Source of the DNA: Ancylobacter tetraedralis
GTDB lineage: Bacteria > Pseudomonadota > Alphaproteobacteria > Rhizobiales > Xanthobacteraceae
Direction: 5' to 3'
Assembly (NCBI RefSeq): GCF_014195655.1
Contig: NZ_JACICD010000002.1
Location: 124,001 to 188,000, forward strand
Length of the DNA stretch: 64,000 bases
Shown here: one piece after another, positions 27,259 to 37,870 of the stretch
How the letters are laid out: each line of letters starts with the position of its first letter
How positions within the stretch are numbered: the stretch's first letter is position 1
The notes under the pieces: model-generated
The model's input: only the letters and a program-made list of their open reading frames with translations
The model's database searches: none
What the model was told of the DNA's origin: nothing
Position numbers and translations under genes: made by a program

Positions 27259-29097
27259 ATGCATGGTGAGGGCCAGGGATTCCTGATCGCGGCGCTGATC
27301 TTCCTGGCGACCGCCGTCATCGCGGTTCCCGTCGCCCGGCGTCTCGGGCTCTCGCCCATAGTCGGCTATCTTCTTGCCGGCGTCGCCATCGGCCCTTCCG
27401 GCATCGGCGCCTTCCGCGATCCCGAGCGAATCCTCACCGTCGCCGAGATCGGCGTCGTGCTGCTGCTGTTCATCATCGGGCTGGAACTGCAGGTCTCGCG
27501 CCTGCTGGCGCTGCGCAAGGCGATCTTCGGCATGGGCACGGCCCAGCTGGTGTTCACCGGCACGGCCGTCGCCGTGTTGACCCATTATGCCGGCGACAGT
27601 TTCGACTGGCGCGCCGCCACCGTGGCGGGGCTCGCGCTGGCGCTGTCGGCGACCTCGATCGCGCTGCAACTGCTGGGGGAAAATAACGGCCTCGCCCAGC
27701 CCTATGGCCAGCGCGCCTTCGCGGTGCTGCTGTTCCAGGACATGGCGGTGGTGCCGCTCATCGCCTTCCTGCCGCTGCTGGCGCCTGGCGGGCATGAGGA
27801 GCAGACCTTCACCGAGTCGATGGGCCATGTGCTGATGATCGTGGCGGCCATCGCCGTCGTCATCGGCACCGGGCGCTATCTGCTGACCCCGCTGTTCCGC
27901 GTGCTGGCCCATTCCGGCGCGCGCGAGGTGATGACGGCGGCGGCGCTGCTCGTGGTGCTGGGCGCGGGAGGTCTCATGGCCTCGGTCGGCATGTCGATGG
28001 CGATGGGCGCCTTCCTCGCCGGCGTGATGCTGTCCGAATCGAGCTTCCGCCACGAACTGGAAGCCAATGTCGATGCCTTCCGCGGGCTGCTGGTGGCGCT
28101 GTTCTTCATGGGCGTCGGCATGTCGATGAATCTCGACGTGGTGCTCGCCAATGCGCCGCTGCTGATCGTCGGGACGCTGTTGATCACGCTGGTCAAGGCA
28201 GTGTCGGTGTGGACCGTGTTCCGCTTCTCCGATGGCAGCCGGGCCGATGCGGTGCGCTCGGCCTCCGTGCTGACGCCGGCGGGCGAATTCTCCTTCGTGC
28301 TGTTTCCACTGGCGCTCGGGCTCGGGCTGATCACCGCGCGCCAGAGCGACATGCTGGCCGCCTGTGCCGCCATGACCATGCTGCTCGGCCCGCCGGTGGC
28401 GCTTATCGGCGAGCGCATCGCCCAGCGGCTGGATCGCGCGGCGGCCGGCAGCGAGCCGCCCGAGGCCGATTTCAGCGAGGCGCATGGCTCGGTTCTCGTC
28501 GTCGGCTTCGGCCGCTTCGGCCAGATCGCTTCGCAATGCCTGCTGGCGCAGGGGCTGGAAGTGACCATCATCGACAATGATGTCGAGATGATCCAGAGCG
28601 CCGGGCGCTTCGGCTTCCGCATCTATTACGGCGACGGCACGCGGCTCGACGTGCTGCGGGCGGCCGGCGTCGAGCGCGCGCGCGTGGTGGCGATCTGCGT
28701 CGACAAGCGCGACACCGCCGACCGCATCGTCGAGATCCTTCAGGCCAACGTGCCCGGGGTCCGCCTGCATGTGCGCGCCTATGACCGCACCCACGCCATC
28801 ACCCTGCGGGAGAAGGGCGTGGACTACGAGATCCGCGAAACCTTCGAATCGGCGTTGGCCTTCGGCGAAGCCACGCTGCGCGCCAACGGCATCGATGCCG
28901 AGACCGCCCAGGCGACGATCGTGGACGTGCGCCAGCGCGACATCGAGCGCCTGCGCCGTCAGCGCCTGCAGCCGACGGATGACGGTCAGATCGGCTTTGT
29001 CGAGCCCGAGCCGCTCATGCCGCCCGAGCGTGCCGCCCAGCCGCTCAACCCCGAGGCGGAAGACGTGCTCAAGCACGAGACCGAATTCTCGGGCTGA
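27259..29097 (+). CDS. CPA2 family cation:proton antiporter (KefB/KefC type)
   Basis: Inner-membrane monovalent cation:proton antiporter or glutathione-gated K+ efflux system. 612 residues. The N-terminal Na_H_Exchanger domain (about 1-380) has twelve or so hydrophobic segments, starting FLIAALIFLATAVIAVPVAR, and the GYLLAGVAIGPSGIGAF signature. A soluble RCK_N/TrkA-N domain (about 410-530) shows the Rossmann loop VLVVGFGRFGQIASQCLL and IIDNDVEMIQSAGRFG. Whether glutathione conjugates gate it, as in E. coli KefB/C, cannot be shown from sequence; no KefF/KefG-like partner adjoins it. Confidence 0.9.
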   Translation: MHGEGQGFLIAALIFLATAVIAVPVARRLGLSPIVGYLLAGVAIGPSGIGAFRDPERILTVAEIGVVLLLFIIGLELQVSRLLALRKAIFGMGTAQLVFTGTAVAVLTHYAGDSFDWRAATVAGLALALSATSIALQLLGENNGLAQPYGQRAFAVLLFQDMAVVPLIAFLPLLAPGGHEEQTFTESMGHVLMIVAAIAVVIGTGRYLLTPLFRVLAHSGAREVMTAAALLVVLGAGGLMASVGMSMAMGAFLAGVMLSESSFRHELEANVDAFRGLLVALFFMGVGMSMNLDVVLANAPLLIVGTLLITLVKAVSVWTVFRFSDGSRADAVRSASVLTPAGEFSFVLFPLALGLGLITARQSDMLAACAAMTMLLGPPVALIGERIAQRLDRAAAGSEPPEADFSEAHGSVLVVGFGRFGQIASQCLLAQGLEVTIIDNDVEMIQSAGRFGFRIYYGDGTRLDVLRAAGVERARVVAICVDKRDTADRIVEILQANVPGVRLHVRAYDRTHAITLREKGVDYEIRETFESALAFGEATLRANGIDAETAQATIVDVRQRDIERLRRQRLQPTDDGQIGFVEPEPLMPPERAAQPLNPEAEDVLKHETEFSG

Positions 29098-29102
29098 GTT
29101 TG

Positions 29103-29143
29103 GCGCGCGGGGCTGTCCGGCTTCATGGCCGTGGCCCCGCGCG
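29103..29143. terminator. bidirectional hairpin between convergent genes
   Basis: GCGCGGGGC (29105-29113) pairs with GCCCCGCGC (29134-29142), with a further CCGGC/GCCGG pairing inside. It lies in the 51-bp gap between the convergent kef-type and HAD genes. No T-run on either side. Confidence 0.45.
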
Positions 29144-29148
29144 GCCTG

Positions 29149-29976
29149 TTACGCCCGCGGCAGCACGAACTGCTCGATGGCATGGGCGACGCCATCCTCG
29201 GCATTGCTCAGCGTGACGAGATCCGCCTGCTGCTTGATCGTGTCGGAGGCATTGCCCATGGCGATGGAAAGCCCGCCGACCTCGAACATCGGCAGGTCGT
29301 TCGCCATGTCGCCGATCACCGCCACCTCGTCCAGCGCCACGCCGTAATGGTGGGCGAAGGCGCGCACCGCATGGCCCTTGTCGGTGCCGGGCGGCGTCAG
29401 GTCGAGATATTTGTTCTGAGAGCGCCGCGCCGTGGCGCCGTCTCCCACCAGCGCCTGCAGTTCCGGCTCGCTTTTCGCCAGCATGTCGAAATCGGTCGAG
29501 GAGAACACGATCTTGCCGGCGCGGGCGAGGTGGTCGCCGAAATCGCTCACCAGCGTCGGCTGGAACGCGACGGTGCGGATTTCCCCGGCGACATAGGTGT
29601 TGTCGGGATCGGTGAGATACCACTCATTGTCGGCGAATACCCATACGGAGGCGCCGCGCGGGGTCATGATCTCGATGCAGCGGCGGGCGGCCTCTTCCGC
29701 GACGAAATGCTGTTCGAGCACGGAGAAGTCGCCGCTCAGGATGGAGCCGCCATTGAAGCCGCCGAAAATATCCAGCCCCAGCGCCTCGACCAGGATCTTC
29801 ATGCCGCGCGGCGGCCGGGCCGAGACGGCGGCGAAGGCGATACCCGCCGCGCGCAGCCGCGCCACCGCTTCGACCGTTGCGGGGGCGACCTGCTTCTCGC
29901 GGTTCACCAGCGTGCCGTCGACATCCGATACCATGAGGCGGATGCGGCGGGGCAGGTCTTTCTTCATATCGCTCAT
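29149..29976 (-). CDS. Cof-type HAD-IIB hydrolase
   Basis: 275-residue phosphatase of the haloacid dehalogenase superfamily, subclass IIB (Cof/YidA). Motif I with the nucleophile Asp is LMVSDVDGTLVN, motif II SARPP, motif III Lys in TPPGTDKGHAV, motif IV VIGDMANDLPMFEVGGLSIAMGNA. The cap lies between about 85 and 190. The start ATG overlaps the zwf stop (29973-29976), so it is co-translated with zwf. Substrate unknown; a sugar phosphate of the pentose-phosphate branch is plausible from context. Confidence 0.9.
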   Translation of the reverse strand: MSDMKKDLPRRIRLMVSDVDGTLVNREKQVAPATVEAVARLRAAGIAFAAVSARPPRGMKILVEALGLDIFGGFNGGSILSGDFSVLEQHFVAEEAARRCIEIMTPRGASVWVFADNEWYLTDPDNTYVAGEIRTVAFQPTLVSDFGDHLARAGKIVFSSTDFDMLAKSEPELQALVGDGATARRSQNKYLDLTPPGTDKGHAVRAFAHHYGVALDEVAVIGDMANDLPMFEVGGLSIAMGNASDTIKQQADLVTLSNAEDGVAHAIEQFVLPRA

Positions 29977-31517
29977 CGCGGGCGCTCCCGTTCCAGCGGA
30001 AGCCACTGGAAACCGTCCTGGGCCAGCATCACGTCGGCCATTGCGGGCCCGTTCGAACCGGCCGAATAGAATTGCACGTCGTCTTCACCGCCCCGCACCG
30101 CCTCGATGATCGGCTCCACCGCCTCCCATCCGGCCTCGATCGTGTCGGCACGCTGGAACAGCGTCGGGTCGCCGCACAGGCAGTCATAGATCAGCGTCTC
30201 ATAACCGGTGGAGGGCGCCGCCTTGAAGTAGTCGGTGTAGCGGAAGTCCATCTCGACCTCGGACAGCCGCACCTTGCGGCCGGGCACCTTGGCGGCGAAG
30301 CGCAGCGAGACGCCCTCGTCCGGCTGGACGTGGATGACCATGAGGTTCGGCTTGAGCGCGGTCGGCAGGTGGCGGAACAGCACGCCTGGCGCGCGCTTGA
30401 ACTGGATGGCGATCTCCGTGCGCCGCACGCCGAGCGCCTTGCCGGTGCGCACATAGAAGGGCACGCCGTTCCAGCGCCACGAATCGACGAAGCATTTCAG
30501 CGCCACATAGGTCTCGGTGCGGCTCTTGGGATCGACATCCTTCTCCGCGCGATAGTCCTTCACCGCCTCGCCATTGACGAAGCCGGCGCGGTACTGGCCG
30601 CGCACGGCACTGCCGATCGCGTCGCTCGGGCGCATGTGGCGGATGGCCTCGATCACCTTGGTCTTTTCGGTGCGCACGGCGTCGGCGTCGAAGGAATTGG
30701 GCGGCTCCATCGCAGTCATGGCGAGGAGCTGGAACATGTGGTTCGGCACCATGTCGCACAGCGCGCCGGTCGCGTCGTAGAAACGCCCGCGCTGCTCCAC
30801 CGTCACCGTCTCGGCGGCGGTGATCTGGATATGGTCGATATATTCCTTGCTCCAGATCGGCTCGAAGATGCCGTTGCCGAAACGCAGCGCCATCATGTTC
30901 TGCACCGTTTCCTTGCCGAGGAAATGGTCGATCCGGTAGATCTGCCGCTCGCTGGCCACCGCCAGCAGGCGTCGGTTCAGCGCCTTCGCCGAGGGCAGGT
31001 CGGTGCCGAACGGTTTTTCCACCACGACATGGCGGAAGGCTCCGGTGTCCTCGTTGAGCAGGCCGGCAGCGCCCAGTTGCTCGGAGATGGTGGCGAAGAA
31101 TCGCGGCGCCACCGCGAGGTAGAACACCGCGTTCCCGGTCTGCGCCGCGCGCGCCTGCTGCCGATCGCGGATGCGCCCGTATGTGGCGGGATCCTCGAAG
31201 TCACCGGCAATGTAGCCGATGCGACTCATCAGCCATTTCCAAGTCTCGCCCTCGGTGTCGAGCGAGCCCGGCAGGTTCTTCACCTCGTCCGTGAGATAGG
31301 CGCGGTAATCCTCCTCGCTGCGCTCGACGCCATCGACGCCGATGACGGCGAAGTCGTCGTCGAGAACGCCCTCATTGGCGAGGTTGTAGATCGAGGGCAG
31401 CAACAGCCGCTTGGTCAGGTCGCCGGAGGCGCCGAAGATGAAGAAGGTCGAGGCCGGTGCCCGCGCCGCATCGGGCGCCAGCACCTTCTGGCCGAGAACG
31501 ACGGTCTCGCTTCCCAT
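29973..31517 (-). CDS. zwf: glucose-6-phosphate dehydrogenase
   Basis: First step of the oxidative pentose phosphate or Entner-Doudoroff route, making 6-phosphogluconolactone and NAD(P)H. 514 residues. NADP fold FFIFGASGDLTKRLLLPSIYNL (about 25-46), substrate signature RIDHFLGKETVQN with the conserved Lys, and IQITAAETVTVE. Middle gene of a gnd-zwf-HAD unit on the minus strand. A pgl gene, the usual next partner, is absent here; its place is taken by a HAD hydrolase. Confidence 0.97.
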   Translation of the reverse strand: MGSETVVLGQKVLAPDAARAPASTFFIFGASGDLTKRLLLPSIYNLANEGVLDDDFAVIGVDGVERSEEDYRAYLTDEVKNLPGSLDTEGETWKWLMSRIGYIAGDFEDPATYGRIRDRQQARAAQTGNAVFYLAVAPRFFATISEQLGAAGLLNEDTGAFRHVVVEKPFGTDLPSAKALNRRLLAVASERQIYRIDHFLGKETVQNMMALRFGNGIFEPIWSKEYIDHIQITAAETVTVEQRGRFYDATGALCDMVPNHMFQLLAMTAMEPPNSFDADAVRTEKTKVIEAIRHMRPSDAIGSAVRGQYRAGFVNGEAVKDYRAEKDVDPKSRTETYVALKCFVDSWRWNGVPFYVRTGKALGVRRTEIAIQFKRAPGVLFRHLPTALKPNLMVIHVQPDEGVSLRFAAKVPGRKVRLSEVEMDFRYTDYFKAAPSTGYETLIYDCLCGDPTLFQRADTIEAGWEAVEPIIEAVRGGEDDVQFYSAGSNGPAMADVMLAQDGFQWLPLERERPR

Positions 31518-31549
31518 GGAACTTGTCTACTCGCTTGCTGGCCGCGGGA

Positions 31550-32527
31550 TCACTTCTTGAATTCGGTGTGGCCACCGAACTGGAAGCGCATGGCCGAGAG
31601 CATCTTCTCGCCGAACGTGTGTTCCTGCCGAGAGCGGAAGCGTGTGTAGAGCGCGGCCGAGAGCACTTCCGCCGACACCGCCTCCTCGATCGCCGCCATG
31701 ACCGTCCAGCGTCCCTCGCCCGAATCGGCGACTTCGCCCGGGAAGTCCCCGAGGGTGTCGTCCTTGGTCAGCGCGATGGCGGTGAGGTCGAGCAGCCAGG
31801 ACGAGACCACGCTGCCACGCCGCCACACTTCGGCAATGTCGGCCATGTCGAGCGAGAAACGTTCGTTCTCGGGCAGAGCGGTCGAATCCTTGTGCTTGAG
31901 GATCTCGAAGCCTTCGGCATAGGCCTGCATCAGCCCGTATTCGATGCCGTTATGCACCATCTTGACGAAATGGCCCGAGCCGGCCGGGCCGGCATGCATG
32001 TAGCCCTGCTCGACCCGCTTGTCGCGCCCCTCGCGGCCGGGGGTGAGCGCAATCTCGCCGCGGCCGGGCGCCAGAGCGGCGAAGATCGGATCCAGATGAT
32101 CCACCGCCGCCTTGGCGCCGCCGATCATCATGCAATAGCCGCGCTCCAGCCCCCACACGCCACCCGAGGTGCCGACATCGACATAGGCGATGCCCTGCTC
32201 GATCAGGCTGGCGGCGCGCCGGATGTCGTCCTTGTAGAAGCTGTTGCCGCCGTCGATGATGATGTCGCCCGGCGCGAGCAGCGCGGCAAGCTCCGTCACC
32301 GTCGCCTCGGTCGGTCCGCCCGCCGGCAGCATGACCCACACCGCGCGCGGCGCATCCAGCCGCGCGACGAGGTCGGCAAGACCCGAGGCGCCGGTATTGC
32401 CTTCGGCGGCCAGCCCCTTCACGGCGTCCTCGTTGCGGTCCCAGACCACGCAGGCATGGCCGGCCTTCGTGAGCCGGCGTGCAATATTCCCGCCCATGCG
32501 GCCAAGACCGACAATTCCGAGCTGCAT
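31550..32527 (-). CDS. gnd: 6-phosphogluconate dehydrogenase, short (GntZ/YqeC) type
   Basis: Oxidative decarboxylation of 6-phosphogluconate to ribulose 5-phosphate. 325 residues: the short form, about 140 residues smaller than E. coli Gnd, and usually NAD-preferring. NAD-binding [17 protein letters not shown] at the N-terminus, then [13 protein letters not shown], the catalytic [21 protein letters not shown] with the Lys, and the final region [29 protein letters not shown]. First gene of the gnd-zwf-HAD unit; its leader extends into the region divergent with the 71-residue gene. Confidence 0.94.
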   Translation of the reverse strand: MQLGIVGLGRMGGNIARRLTKAGHACVVWDRNEDAVKGLAAEGNTGASGLADLVARLDAPRAVWVMLPAGGPTEATVTELAALLAPGDIIIDGGNSFYKDDIRRAASLIEQGIAYVDVGTSGGVWGLERGYCMMIGGAKAAVDHLDPIFAALAPGRGEIALTPGREGRDKRVEQGYMHAGPAGSGHFVKMVHNGIEYGLMQAYAEGFEILKHKDSTALPENERFSLDMADIAEVWRRGSVVSSWLLDLTAIALTKDDTLGDFPGEVADSGEGRWTVMAAIEEAVSAEVLSAALYTRFRSRQEHTFGEKMLSAMRFQFGGHTEFKK

Positions 32528-32729
32528 CGTTGTCTCTCCCGAGTGTCTGGTGCCGAGTGATGGATGCCGACCGGTTCACGCCGGCGGTTCGCGCCGGGCA
32601 ATCGGCGCCTTCCGGCAACCCTATGCCGGAGATGCGACAATTGAAACGTGGCGCGTGGCGTTAACGGCAATTGCCGACGGCGCAAACAATGCCCGTATGC
32701 GTCGCCCTGCTCGCCGGAGCGCCTCGATT

Positions 32730-32751
32730 TTGTGTGCACTGGTGAACACAA
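32730..32751. promoter_or_regulatory. inverted repeat upstream of the 71-residue gene
   Basis: TTGTGT (32730-32735) and ACACAA (32746-32751) around a 10-nt spacer, 30 bp before the predicted start and in the divergent gnd/small-gene region. Weak operator candidate. Confidence 0.3.
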
Positions 32752-32781
32752 GCGGGAGGTGCCGCATGCTATTGGCGGTAA

Positions 32782-32997
32782 ATGCGTCACACAGAAGAAA
32801 CCGCCCGCGCCATCTGCACCCTGGATCTCAAGGGGATGGGGGTGCGCGAAGACGAGATCCCCCGTCTGGTGGACCGCTATTGGCCGGTACTCGCCAATGA
32901 GATTCGCCAGGGCGTCGCGGTCGGCGCCTGGCCCTTCGCGGCGGAGGAGATCGCCACGCTCAGCCGCGAATACGAAGCCTTGCTGAAGCGCCGCTGA
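32782..32997 (+). CDS. small protein of unknown function (71 aa)
   Basis: I do not recognise a family. MRHTEETARAICTLDLKGMG opens a protein with a balanced, helix-prone composition (EIPRLVDRYWPVLANEIRQG, then FAAEEIATLSREYEALLKR), unlike the Arg/Pro-rich false frames around it. No membrane segment or signal. The ribosome site is weak (GGCGG next to the start). A stronger GGAGG 25 bp upstream serves another short frame that looks non-coding. Divergent from gnd. Confidence 0.6.
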   Translation: MRHTEETARAICTLDLKGMGVREDEIPRLVDRYWPVLANEIRQGVAVGAWPFAAEEIATLSREYEALLKRR

Positions 32998-33377
32998 GCG
33001 GCGGGCGGAGCGGCCTCCGGCGGGCAGCCGGCGCAGGGTAGTTCCCGGTGGACCGTGCTGGTGGAGCGTGCCGGTGAGCCCGCCGCTGGCCCGACGGACG
33101 AGGGCTGCCCCCGCGCGGCAGGCGGTGGTGCTACGGCCGATCCCCGGTGCCCGGCGGGTCGAGCCCCCGCGCGCGAATCGGCTCCAGCCCGCCACGCTCG
33201 GCGCTGACGGCGTCCGCCATCGCCTGGGAGAGGGTGGACGCTCCGGCTAGCCGCAGGCGCGTGCGCCGGGTGGATCATCACGCCGCCGCGCAGCCCGCAT
33301 GGCGACGGGCGGCGCCTCTCGCAAGCCGCGGTCAGGTCCCGATCCGGTTCCATACGCCGCTGCCTACAAGACATGGG
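32998..33377. other. 380-bp intergenic region without a gene
   Basis: Downstream of the 71-residue gene and of the terminator of the KGG gene. Frames are short and arginine/proline-rich. I see no repeat, RNA or credible coding sequence. Confidence 0.5.
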
Positions 33378-33406
33378 AAACCCGCCCCGACACGGGTCGG
33401 AGCGGG
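33378..33406 (-). terminator. terminator of the KGG-repeat gene
   Basis: On the minus strand an 11-bp stem (33406-33396 with 33391-33381, one G-U pair), 4-nt loop, then TTT. About 30 bp after the stop codon. Confidence 0.7.
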
Positions 33407-33435
33407 CTTCACAGGCTCAGCCGAGGCGGGTTGGA

Positions 33436-33726
33436 CTATTTCGTGCCGCCCTTGCCCGGCTCGCCGCCCTTGCGGCCGGCCTCGCCGGCGCGTTCGGGAT
33501 TTTTGCCGAAACTGCCGGGGTTGTCCTTGGCGTCACCCTGCTGGCCGCCCTGCTGGCGATGATCGCCGCCGGACTGGCTGTGCTGCATGTCGCCCCGGCC
33601 GTGCTCGCCGCCCTTGCCCGGCTCGCCGCTCTTGCGGCCGGCCTCGCCGGCATGATCATGGGCCTGGGAGGCTTTGTCGGAGCCGCCGCGATGCTGGTTG
33701 TTGTTGGGCTGATTGTTGTTGGACAT
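33436..33726 (-). CDS. KGG-repeat stress-associated small protein
   Basis: 96-residue, highly hydrophilic protein rich in Gly, Asn, Gln, Lys and His with no hydrophobic core. It carries two copies of AGEAGRK(S/G)GEPGKGG, one at about 26-40 and one at about 79-93, matching the KGG motif of the GsiB/YciG type general stress proteins. Those are linked to desiccation and osmotic stress and are probably disordered. The ATG at 33726 has AAGGAAGG close upstream. The promoter at 33773-33798 matches the EcfG general stress sigma consensus, which supports the assignment. Confidence 0.85.
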   Translation of the reverse strand: MSNNNQPNNNQHRGGSDKASQAHDHAGEAGRKSGEPGKGGEHGRGDMQHSQSGGDHRQQGGQQGDAKDNPGSFGKNPERAGEAGRKGGEPGKGGTK

Positions 33727-33772
33727 GGGAAATTTCCTTCCTTGGATGTCCCCCATTCACCCCGCCTTGACC

Positions 33773-33798
33773 AACCCGCATTGGCCCCCGGCTGTTCC
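33773..33798 (-). promoter_or_regulatory. EcfG-type general stress promoter (KGG gene)
   Basis: Minus strand: GGAAC (33798-33794), 17-nt spacer, GGTT (33776-33773). The consensus for the PhyR/EcfG regulon of alphaproteobacteria is GGAAC-N16/17-CGTT. Predicted transcription start about 40 nt before the KGG ATG. Confidence 0.65.
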
Positions 33799-33946
33799 AC
33801 GGTAAAATCGCCCCGACCGGCGCGTCGCCCTCCCACCGGTCCGCTTTCGGTCGCCTCGGCGAGGAAACCAAAGCCGCACGCTCGGGTTATTTCTGCGGCG
33901 TCGCCACGGCGAAGCCGGTTCGCCAGAGCCCCGGGAGGAACAAAAG

Positions 33947-34132
33947 ATGCGGTCAGTCCGCGAACTGCTCTTGGAAGTCGATATCGAGCTGGAGGATTAC
34001 TCCTTCGCCATCTCCAGGGCGCGCAATCCGGCGCTGTCACCGCAGGAGCGGCTCAAGCTGATTCGCGCCAGTCAGGCGACCTGGGCACGGCTGGAGGCCG
34101 CCCGGCGCGAACTGACGAAGGTCGCGGGCTGA
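33947..34132 (+). CDS. small protein of unknown function (61 aa)
   Basis: No family recognised. MRSVRELLLEVDIELEDYSFAISRARNPALSPQERLKLIRASQATWARLEAARRELTKVAG is too long to quote as a motif, but in short it is two amphipathic helices (about 3-24 and 30-58) split by a PALSP turn, so a small helical hairpin is likely. A strong GGGAGGAAC ribosome site lies 8 nt before the ATG. Located between two genes with EcfG promoters; its own promoter is not evident. Confidence 0.65.
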   Translation: MRSVRELLLEVDIELEDYSFAISRARNPALSPQERLKLIRASQATWARLEAARRELTKVAG

Positions 34133-34151
34133 GCCGGGCGGCTCGGCCGGC

Positions 34152-34589
34152 CTATCTCGCGATGAGCGCGAGGCCGCTCGCCGCATCCACCCGCTTGTGC
34201 AGGTGAGCGGGCGTCTCGGTCAGGATGATCTCAAGCGTCGGCCGGACCATGCCGTCCTCCAGATGGCCAGCCACCGCGACGCCGCCGCGCTTGCCGAGAA
34301 CCACGTGAATGTGAACGGCCGGCTTGCCGTCCGGCCCGATCGCCACGTCTCCCGAGAGCGCGGCGACCTCGACCTGCTCGCGCACCGGAATCGTCTCATA
34401 TTCCTTCCGGTCCCAGTCGAAATAGCTGATCGTGGCCTGGCTGAAGGCGCCGATGGCCGAAACATGGGCCGCCGTCAGGCCCTCCTGCTCGGCGAAGCCG
34501 CGCAACGCGGCCATGGCCTCCTCGCCGGTTTCAAGGATGACCGCGAAAGTGCGCAGACCATCGGCTTGCGAAAGCAGCTTGATGAACAC
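34152..34589 (-). CDS. PPC/DUF296 domain protein
   Basis: 145-residue single-domain member of the PPC (DUF296) family, which forms trimers; in plants the domain occurs in AT-hook proteins, and bacterial stand-alone versions have no settled function. A GTG start at 34589 (VFIKLLSQADGLRTFAVILETGEE) is chosen because AGAGAGG precedes it at the right distance; earlier codons in the frame look untranslated. Core seen: GLTAAHVSAIGAFSQATISYFD, the conserved KPAVHIHVVLG with two His, and GHLEDGMVRPTLEIILTE. An EcfG-type promoter lies just upstream. Confidence 0.85.
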   Translation of the reverse strand: MFIKLLSQADGLRTFAVILETGEEAMAALRGFAEQEGLTAAHVSAIGAFSQATISYFDWDRKEYETIPVREQVEVAALSGDVAIGPDGKPAVHIHVVLGKRGGVAVAGHLEDGMVRPTLEIILTETPAHLHKRVDAASGLALIAR

Positions 34590-34616
34590 GTGATGCCTCT
34601 CTGTTACCCCATGGGC

Positions 34617-34641
34617 AACGAGAGCGATGGCGGGTTGTTCC
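34617..34641 (-). promoter_or_regulatory. EcfG-type general stress promoter (PPC gene)
   Basis: Minus strand: GGAAC (34641-34637), 16-nt spacer, CGTT (34620-34617): full agreement with the EcfG consensus. It lies 28 bp before the GTG start of the PPC gene. The remaining sequence to the tRNA (34642-34937) holds no gene I can support. Confidence 0.65.
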
Positions 34642-34937
34642 CTCGCGCCGGGATATCCGACCGGGGAACACGCGCAGCGCAAAGCGAGCAAAGGGTCGGG
34701 GTCGCCCGCGTGCGAATCACCCGCCGTGCCTTTGAGGCGCCGGACGTGAAGCCTCCCGACAGGGGCGCGTTTGCGGGGTGGGCGCGTGAAGTCGCCAATC
34801 GCCGAACGTGATTCGCGCGTTTTGCCGGGAACGTAGCAGGGGCAGGATACGTAGGCGCGGCGGGATCAATATCCCGGTGCGATGCCGGCGGCCGGCAAGT
34901 GTGACTTTCAGGATCCCGAATTTCCGGGAGGGAAGAT

Positions 34938-35013
<76 letters not shown>

Positions 35014-35179
35014 ACCGGGGGTTGCCGGGCGGCGCTGGGCTTTCGCTCAGTGCCTTGGGTGTCTCACCCGGCGGATCGCTTCGGCGCAGTGACCGGAGCG
35101 GGATGGTCGTAAACCACAGGACGATGAGGACTGCAAGCCTTCACTTCGTGTTGGCCGCGCTGTCCCCAGCGCTTTTTCC

Positions 35180-35575
35180 TCAGGCTTCCTCGTCGTCCTC
35201 GATTCCGTCGCCGATCAGGTCGGCCACGTCGTCATCGCCATCCTCGTCTTCTTCGAGGAAGGTGTCGTCATCGTCATCGGTCTCGACGTCCTCGTCGATC
35301 TCGATGTCGTCATCGACCGCGGCGGCCTTGGTCGGGCTGCCAGCGGCTTCCTCGTCCGCATCCTCGAGCGAGACGAGTTCGACCTCGGCGGTCTCCTCCA
35401 CCTCGGCTTCCTCGACGGGCCGGGCGGCTTCCGGCCGCACGCGGCTGGCAATGGCCACGGCGATCGGTACGATCTGGCCGGTATAGGGGGAGATCACCGG
35501 ATCCTTGTTCAGATCGTAGAACTTGCGCCCCGTGACCGGGCAGATGCGCTTGGTACCAAGTTCAGGTTTCACCAC
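35180..35575 (-). CDS. TIGR02300 (FYDLN acid domain) protein
   Basis: 131-residue alphaproteobacterial protein of unknown function. The N-terminal 45 residues carry the family signature KPELGTKRICPVTGRKFYDLNKDPVISPYTG, with a short CP-x-TG-x-KFYDLN motif that resembles half of a zinc ribbon (one Cys only here). From about residue 55 to the end it is extremely acidic with long Asp/Glu runs. Starts at one of two adjacent GTG codons (35575 or 35572). It is monocistronic, facing the tRNA downstream. Confidence 0.88.
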   Translation of the reverse strand: MVKPELGTKRICPVTGRKFYDLNKDPVISPYTGQIVPIAVAIASRVRPEAARPVEEAEVEETAEVELVSLEDADEEAAGSPTKAAAVDDDIEIDEDVETDDDDDTFLEEDEDGDDDVADLIGDGIEDDEEA

Positions 35576-35688
35576 GGTTGGCGACCTCGGGAGTGGTGAT
35601 GAAAAGGGGTGCACCCATTGAACTGCCGTGCCGGTTGAGTCAAGCGCACAATTGCAGGACCGTGACGGCGATAACGCGCTCGTGCTAG

Positions 35689-37868
<2,180 letters not shown>

Positions 37869-37870
37869 CG

